DNA of 17,289 nucleotides from Betaproteobacteria bacterium RIFCSPLOWO2_02_FULL_68_150 (GTDB taxonomy: Bacteria > Pseudomonadota > Gammaproteobacteria > Burkholderiales > SG8-39). The position numbers were made by a program, and so were the translations under genes. Positions 13,721 to 17,289 of the stretch are shown here, in pieces. The first letter of the stretch is position 1. Each line of letters starts with the position of its first letter. The notes under the pieces are model-generated. The model was not told where the DNA came from. It saw nothing but the letters and a program-made list of their open reading frames with translations, and did not search any database. The stretch spans positions 1-17,289 of the forward strand of contig MERE01000207.1 of the NCBI GenBank assembly GCA_001771975.1. Reading direction: 5' to 3'.

Positions 13721-14535
13721 CTTGCATTTCCTCCGGTAAACATGAGCGCGGTCAGCACGAAATCGAGTGCCAGGATGGCGAGCGACGAGGTCACCACGGT
13801 GCGCGTGGTGGCGCTGGATACGCCCTCGGCGGTGGGTTGCGCGTCGTAGCCCTCGAACACCGCGATCCAGGTCACTGCGACGCCGAACACGATGCTCTTG
13901 ATGACCCCGTTGAGGATGTCCTCGCGCACGTCGACGGAGGCCTGCATCTGCGACCAGAAAGCGCCCTCGTCGACGCCGATCAGCTTGACCCCCACCAGGT
14001 AGCCGCCGAAGATGCCCATCGCCGAAAACATCGCCGCGAGCAGCGGCATCGAGATCACGCCGGCCCAGAAGCGCGGCGCCACCACGCGCGCGATCGGATC
14101 GACCGCCATCATTTCCATGGCCGCAATCTGCTCGGTCGCCTTCATCAGGCCGATTTCGGCGGTGATCGCACTGCCGGCGCGGCTCGCAAACAGCAGCCCC
14201 GCCACCACCGGCCCGAGTTCCCTCACCAGGGACAGCGCGACCAGGATGCCGAGCGCCTCCGACGAGCCGTAGCGTTGCAGCGTGTCGTAGCCCTGCAGCC
14301 CGAGCACCATGCCGACGAACAGGCCCGACACCAGGATGATGATCAGCGACTGGACGCCGGCGAAGTAGATCTCCCGGATGGTGAGCTGAAAGCGCCGCAG
14401 CGCGGTGCCGGAATGCAGCAGCATGTAGCCGAAAAAACGGCTCGCGAAACCGAGCCGCCAGATGCGCGCGGTGACCGCGCCGCCGAGCCGCTCGAGCAGC
14501 GGCGCCACGCCGCCGGTCCGGCCGCCCTCAGCCAT
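13717..14535 (-). CDS. mlaE: MlaE, permease subunit of the Mla lipid transporter
   Basis: MlaE is the inner-membrane permease dimer of the MlaFEDB complex. The 272-residue protein has the MlaE family pattern: an N-terminal interfacial stretch, the helix SLIIILVSGLFVGMVLGLQG, the conserved LVRELGPVVAGLLFASRAGSA and EIGLMKATEQIAAMEMMAVDP segments, and further hydrophobic helices at about 155-180, 205-225 and 245-268. The ATG at 14535 overlaps mlaF by 8 nt; an open frame 26 codons further upstream runs into mlaF and is not used here. Its stop overlaps mlaD by 4 nt. Confidence 0.97.
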   Translation of the reverse strand: MAEGGRTGGVAPLLERLGGAVTARIWRLGFASRFFGYMLLHSGTALRRFQLTIREIYFAGVQSLIIILVSGLFVGMVLGLQGYDTLQRYGSSEALGILVALSLVRELGPVVAGLLFASRAGSAITAEIGLMKATEQIAAMEMMAVDPIARVVAPRFWAGVISMPLLAAMFSAMGIFGGYLVGVKLIGVDEGAFWSQMQASVDVREDILNGVIKSIVFGVAVTWIAVFEGYDAQPTAEGVSSATTRTVVTSSLAILALDFVLTALMFTGGNAR

Positions 14536-15343
14536 GCGCCGCACCCACCGCGAGGTCGTCCCCGTAGGCCGGCGCCGGATAGTGGAACGGGATCGGGCCG
14601 TCGCTCTGGCCATGCACGAACTGGCTCACGAACGGCTCGCTCGAACCCCGCATCGCCTCCGGCGCGCCCTCCGCGACGATGCGCCCGGCGGTCATGAAGA
14701 CCATGTAATCGACGATGTCGAGGCATTCCTTCACGTCATGGCTGACGATCACCGAGGTCGCGCCGAGCGCGTCGTTCAGGCGCCGGATGAGGCGCGCGAT
14801 GATCGCGAACGAGATCGGGTCGAGCGCCGTGAACGGCTCGTCGTAAAGGATCAGCTGCGGGTCGAGCGCAATGGCGCGTGCCAGCGCCACGCGGCGTGCC
14901 ATGCCGCCGGAGAGCTCGGCCGGCGTGAGGCGCGAGGCGCCGCGCAGCCCCACCGCCTCCAGCTTCATCAGCACCAGGTCGCGGATCAACTCATCGGGCA
15001 GGTCGGTGTGCTCGCGCAGCGGAAAGGCGACGTTGTCGTACACCGACATGTCCGTGAACAGGGCGCCGAACTGGAACAGCATCCCCATCTTGCGGCGCAG
15101 GGCATAAAGCGCGTCGCCATCGAGGCCGTTCACCAGCGTACCGAGCACGCGCGCGGTTCCGCTGTCGGGCTGGCGCGCACCGCCGATGATGCGCAGCAAG
15201 GTGGTCTTGCCGCAGCCGGACTGGCCCATGATGCCGATGACCTTGCCGCGCGGCATGGCGAGGCTGATGTCGTGCAGCACCGGCCGTCCGCTGTCATAGC
15301 CGAAAGACAGACGCTCGATTTCGACGGCGGCGGAGTCGGTCAA
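14528..15343 (-). CDS. mlaF: MlaF, ATP-binding subunit of the Mla lipid transporter
   Basis: MlaF is the cytoplasmic ATPase that powers phospholipid movement through MlaE and MlaD. The 271-residue protein has Walker A GQSGCGKTT (40-48), a Q-loop in MLFQFGALF, signature LSGGMARR, Walker B LILYDEPFTALDP and the switch His in VSHD; all look functional. The C-terminal tail HGQSDGPIPFHYP is typical of MlaF. I chose TTG at 15343 because it gives the usual short N-terminus (MTDSAAVEIERLSF) and no ATG or GTG fits; no Shine-Dalgarno sequence is seen, so the start is the weakest point. A longer frame upstream only reads metF out of frame. Confidence 0.94.
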   Translation of the reverse strand: MTDSAAVEIERLSFGYDSGRPVLHDISLAMPRGKVIGIMGQSGCGKTTLLRIIGGARQPDSGTARVLGTLVNGLDGDALYALRRKMGMLFQFGALFTDMSVYDNVAFPLREHTDLPDELIRDLVLMKLEAVGLRGASRLTPAELSGGMARRVALARAIALDPQLILYDEPFTALDPISFAIIARLIRRLNDALGATSVIVSHDVKECLDIVDYMVFMTAGRIVAEGAPEAMRGSSEPFVSQFVHGQSDGPIPFHYPAPAYGDDLAVGAAHG

Positions 15344-15369
15344 GTGGGCGGGCGGGGACCAAAAGCGCG

Positions 15370-15375
15370 ATTTTA
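15370..15375 (-). promoter_or_regulatory. Possible -10 element upstream of mlaF
   Basis: TAAAAT on the minus strand, preceded by G, differs from the consensus TATAAT at one position and stands out in very GC-rich DNA. It lies 27 nt before the mlaF TTG, within the 71-nt metF-mlaF gap (15344-15414). A transcript would start near 15360-15365 and leave a leader of about 20 nt. No good -35 hexamer is seen at the usual distance, so the call is tentative. The rest of the gap holds only weak self-complementarity and no terminator after metF. Confidence 0.4.
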
Positions 15376-15414
15376 CCCGACCCGCATCGGCGCATCCGCC
15401 GAAGGCGATCGGCC

Positions 15415-16251
15415 TCAGATCCCGAGCCGCTGCCAGATGGTGGCGGTCAGTGCGGCCTGATTCAGGGTGTAGAAGTGCAGCCCCGGGGCGCCGGCGGCGA
15501 GCAGTTTCTCGCACAGCGCCGTAACCACGTCGAGGCCAAAGGCACGGATCGAGGCGCCGTCGTCCCGATAGCTCTCCAGCTTGAAGCGCATCCAGCGCGG
15601 AATTTCTGCGCCGCAGGCATCGGAGAAGCGTGCCAGCTGGGAAAAATTGCCGATCGGCATGATGCCGGGCACGATCGGCAGCGCGATGCCGGCGGCGCGG
15701 CATTCGTCGACGAAACGGAAATAGGCGTCCGGGTTGTAGAAATACTGGGTGATCGCCCCGTCCGCCCCGGCGTCGACCTTGCGCTTGAAGTTGCGCACCT
15801 CGTCCGCGGCGTTGCGCGTCTGCGGATGAAACTCCGGGTAACACGCCACCTCGATGCGGAACCAGTCGCCGGTCGACGCGCGGATGAACTCGACCAGCTC
15901 GTTGGCGTAGCGATACTCGCCCGTCGCGGCCACGCCCGAGGGCAGGTCGCCCCGCAGCGCCACCAGGTGCCGGATGCCCTGCGCGCGGTAGCGCTCGAGT
16001 TGCGCGGCGACATCGGCGCGCGTCGAGGCAACGCAGGAGATGTGCGGCGCCGCCTCGAAGCCCGCGGCGCGGATCTCGAGCACCGTCTCGAGCGTGCCCT
16101 CGCGCGTCGAGCCGCCGGCGCCGAAGGTGACGGAGAAAAAACGCGGCCCGAGGCGCGCCAGCTGCTGCCAGGTGGCGCGCAGCTTCTCCTTGCCCTCCGG
16201 CGTCCGCGGCGGAAAGAACTCGAAGCTGAAGACCCGGCCATTGCGCGTCAT
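15415..16251 (-). CDS. metF: MetF, 5,10-methylenetetrahydrofolate reductase
   Basis: MetF reduces 5,10-methylenetetrahydrofolate to 5-methyltetrahydrofolate with NADH and FAD, supplying methyl groups for methionine synthesis. The 278-residue barrel protein opens FSFEFFPPRTPEGKEKL, in which the first Glu corresponds to the catalytic E28 of E. coli MetF. It continues SVTFGAGGSTREGT, HLVALRGDLP, YRYANELVEFI, and KRKVDAGADGAITQYFYN with the conserved flavin-contacting Gln-Tyr-Phe. The ATG at 16251 lies 4 nt after the ahcY stop and gives the standard N-terminus; the upstream in-frame extension into ahcY has no support. The pairing with ahcY joins two parts of the methyl cycle. Confidence 0.97.
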   Translation of the reverse strand: MTRNGRVFSFEFFPPRTPEGKEKLRATWQQLARLGPRFFSVTFGAGGSTREGTLETVLEIRAAGFEAAPHISCVASTRADVAAQLERYRAQGIRHLVALRGDLPSGVAATGEYRYANELVEFIRASTGDWFRIEVACYPEFHPQTRNAADEVRNFKRKVDAGADGAITQYFYNPDAYFRFVDECRAAGIALPIVPGIMPIGNFSQLARFSDACGAEIPRWMRFKLESYRDDGASIRAFGLDVVTALCEKLLAAGAPGLHFYTLNQAALTATIWQRLGI

Positions 16252-16255
16252 GCGC

Positions 16256-17289
16256 TCAGTACCGGTAGCGATCGCTCTTGTACGGCCCCTGCCGCGGCAC
16301 ACCGAGGTATTGCGCCTGGGTCTCGGTCAGCTCGGTGAGCACGGCGCCGAGTTTCGCGAGCTGCAACCGGGCGACCTTCTCGTCGAGCGCCTTGGGCAGG
16401 ATGTACACCCCCACCGGGTACTTCGCGGTCTGCGTGAAAAGCTCGATCTGCGCCAGCACCTGGTTGGCGAACGATGAACTCATGACATAGGACGGGTGCC
16501 CGGTGGCGCAGCCCAGGTTCACCAGCCGCCCTTGCGCGAGCAGGATGATGCGCTTGCCGTCGGGAAAGATGACGTGGTCCACCTGCGGCTTGATGTTGTC
16601 CCACTGGCAGCCCTTCAGGCTCGCGACGTCGATCTCGTTGTCGAAATGGCCGATGTTGCACACGATGGCGTTGTTCTTCATCGCCTTCATGTGGGCGTGC
16701 GTGATGACGTGGTAGTTGCCGGTCGCAGTTACGAAAATGTCGGCCTGGGCGGCCGCGTAGTCCATGCTCACCACGCGGTAGCCTTCCATCGCCGCCTGCA
16801 GGGCGCAGATCGGGTCGATCTCGGTCACCCAGACCTGCGCCTGCAGCCCGCGCAGCGCCTGCGCCGAGCCTTTGCCGACCTCGCCGTAGCCGGCGACCAG
16901 CGCGACCTTGCCGGCGACCATCACGTCGGTGGCGCGCTTGATGCCATCGACGAGCGACTCGCGGCAGCCATAGATGTTGTCGAACTTCGATTTGGTCACC
17001 GAATCGTTGACGTTGATCGCCGGAAACAGCAGGCGGTTCTCCTTCGCCATCTGGTACAGGCGATGCACGCCGGTGGTGGTCTCCTCGGTCACGCCCTTCA
17101 GGTTCTGCGCCATGCGCGAGTACCAGCGCGGCTCCAGCGCAAGGCGCTTCTTGATCGACGCAAAAAGCGAGAACTCCTCGTCGCTCGCCGGCTTTGCAAG
17201 CACCGAAGGATCCGTTTCCGCCCGGATCCCGAGGTGCGCGAGCAAGGTGGCGTCGCCGCCGTCGTCGAGGATCATGTTCGGTCCGGTGG
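16256..17289 (-). CDS. ahcY: AhcY, S-adenosylhomocysteine hydrolase (C-terminal part)
   Basis: AhcY splits S-adenosylhomocysteine into adenosine and homocysteine, removing the inhibitor of methyltransferases. About 344 C-terminal residues are present; the N-terminus and any upstream riboswitch lie beyond base 17289. The reading frame is open to the window edge, starting TGPNMILDDGGD, so the ATG at 17275 is internal. The insert of about 40 residues after DDGGD (LLAHLGIRAETDPSVL onward) is typical of many bacterial enzymes and absent from the mammalian one. Also seen are FPAINVNDSVTKSKFDN, the NAD-binding GYGEVGKGSA, the GHFDNEID segment, HPSYVMSSSFANQV and the C-terminal KSDRYRY. Confidence 0.97.
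   Translation of the reverse strand, partial: TGPNMILDDGGDATLLAHLGIRAETDPSVLAKPASDEEFSLFASIKKRLALEPRWYSRMAQNLKGVTEETTTGVHRLYQMAKENRLLFPAINVNDSVTKSKFDNIYGCRESLVDGIKRATDVMVAGKVALVAGYGEVGKGSAQALRGLQAQVWVTEIDPICALQAAMEGYRVVSMDYAAAQADIFVTATGNYHVITHAHMKAMKNNAIVCNIGHFDNEIDVASLKGCQWDNIKPQVDHVIFPDGKRIILLAQGRLVNLGCATGHPSYVMSSSFANQVLAQIELFTQTAKYPVGVYILPKALDEKVARLQLAKLGAVLTELTETQAQYLGVPRQGPYKSDRYRY

Noticed and set aside
14528..15844. MlaF with a 167-residue N-terminal extension
   Set aside because: The open frame runs back into metF, but the extra residues are metF out of frame, and MlaF proteins normally begin just before the first strand of the ATPase domain. The TTG at 15343 is preferred.
16252..16255. 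A small gene between ahcY and metF, as in some betaproteobacteria
   Set aside because: Only 4 nt separate the two genes here, so nothing can be encoded between them. Any ahcY riboswitch would lie outside the window.

Overview
The window is a 17.3-kb, GC-rich stretch in which every recognisable gene lies on the minus strand, so transcription runs from base 17289 towards base 1. Gene content and order point to a betaproteobacterium: ahcY-metF, then mlaFEDACB with mlaA inside the operon, a two-gene ABC-2 exporter, an ibaG/bolA gene, murA, hisGDCBHAFIE, a HIT-family gene and tatABC. This assignment rests on gene order and protein character, and no genus is claimed. Both window ends cut a gene: ahcY lacks its N-terminal part at the right end, and tatC lacks its C-terminal part at the left end.

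Read in the direction of transcription, the layout is as follows. (1) 17289-15415 is methyl-cycle metabolism: S-adenosylhomocysteine hydrolase and methylenetetrahydrofolate reductase, 4 nt apart. (2) 15343-11393 is the complete Mla outer-membrane lipid asymmetry system: ATPase MlaF, permease MlaE, MCE protein MlaD, outer-membrane lipoprotein MlaA, periplasmic carrier MlaC and STAS protein MlaB. The junctions from mlaE to mlaB are 4-nt stop/start overlaps and mlaF/mlaE overlap by 8 nt. (3) 11343-9668 is a YadGH-like ABC-2 exporter of unknown substrate. (4) 9666-8181 holds ibaG/bolA and murA, overlapping by 8 nt. (5) 8111-1435 is a full set of his genes for the pathway, with short-form HisG (which needs HisZ, not in the window) and monofunctional HisB (so histidinol-phosphate phosphatase must be encoded elsewhere). 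(6) 1438-1067 is a HinT-like nucleotide phosphoramidase. (7) 1047-1 is tatA, tatB and the start of tatC.

The genes are packed so tightly that translational coupling is likely throughout, and no gene-free gap exceeds 300 bases. The longest gap (4368-4519, between hisB and hisH) holds a perfect 15-bp inverted repeat with a second 7-bp hairpin beside it, dividing hisGDCB from hisHAFIE. The other notable non-coding signal is an intrinsic-terminator-like hairpin between tatA and tatB, which could help set an excess of TatA over TatB/TatC. A likely -10 element lies ahead of mlaF.

I found no mobile element, CRISPR array, RNA gene or recognisably new protein system. This is mostly conserved core chromosome, and the parts worth a second look are the small intergenic structures, the uncharacterised ABC-2 exporter and a few protein details.
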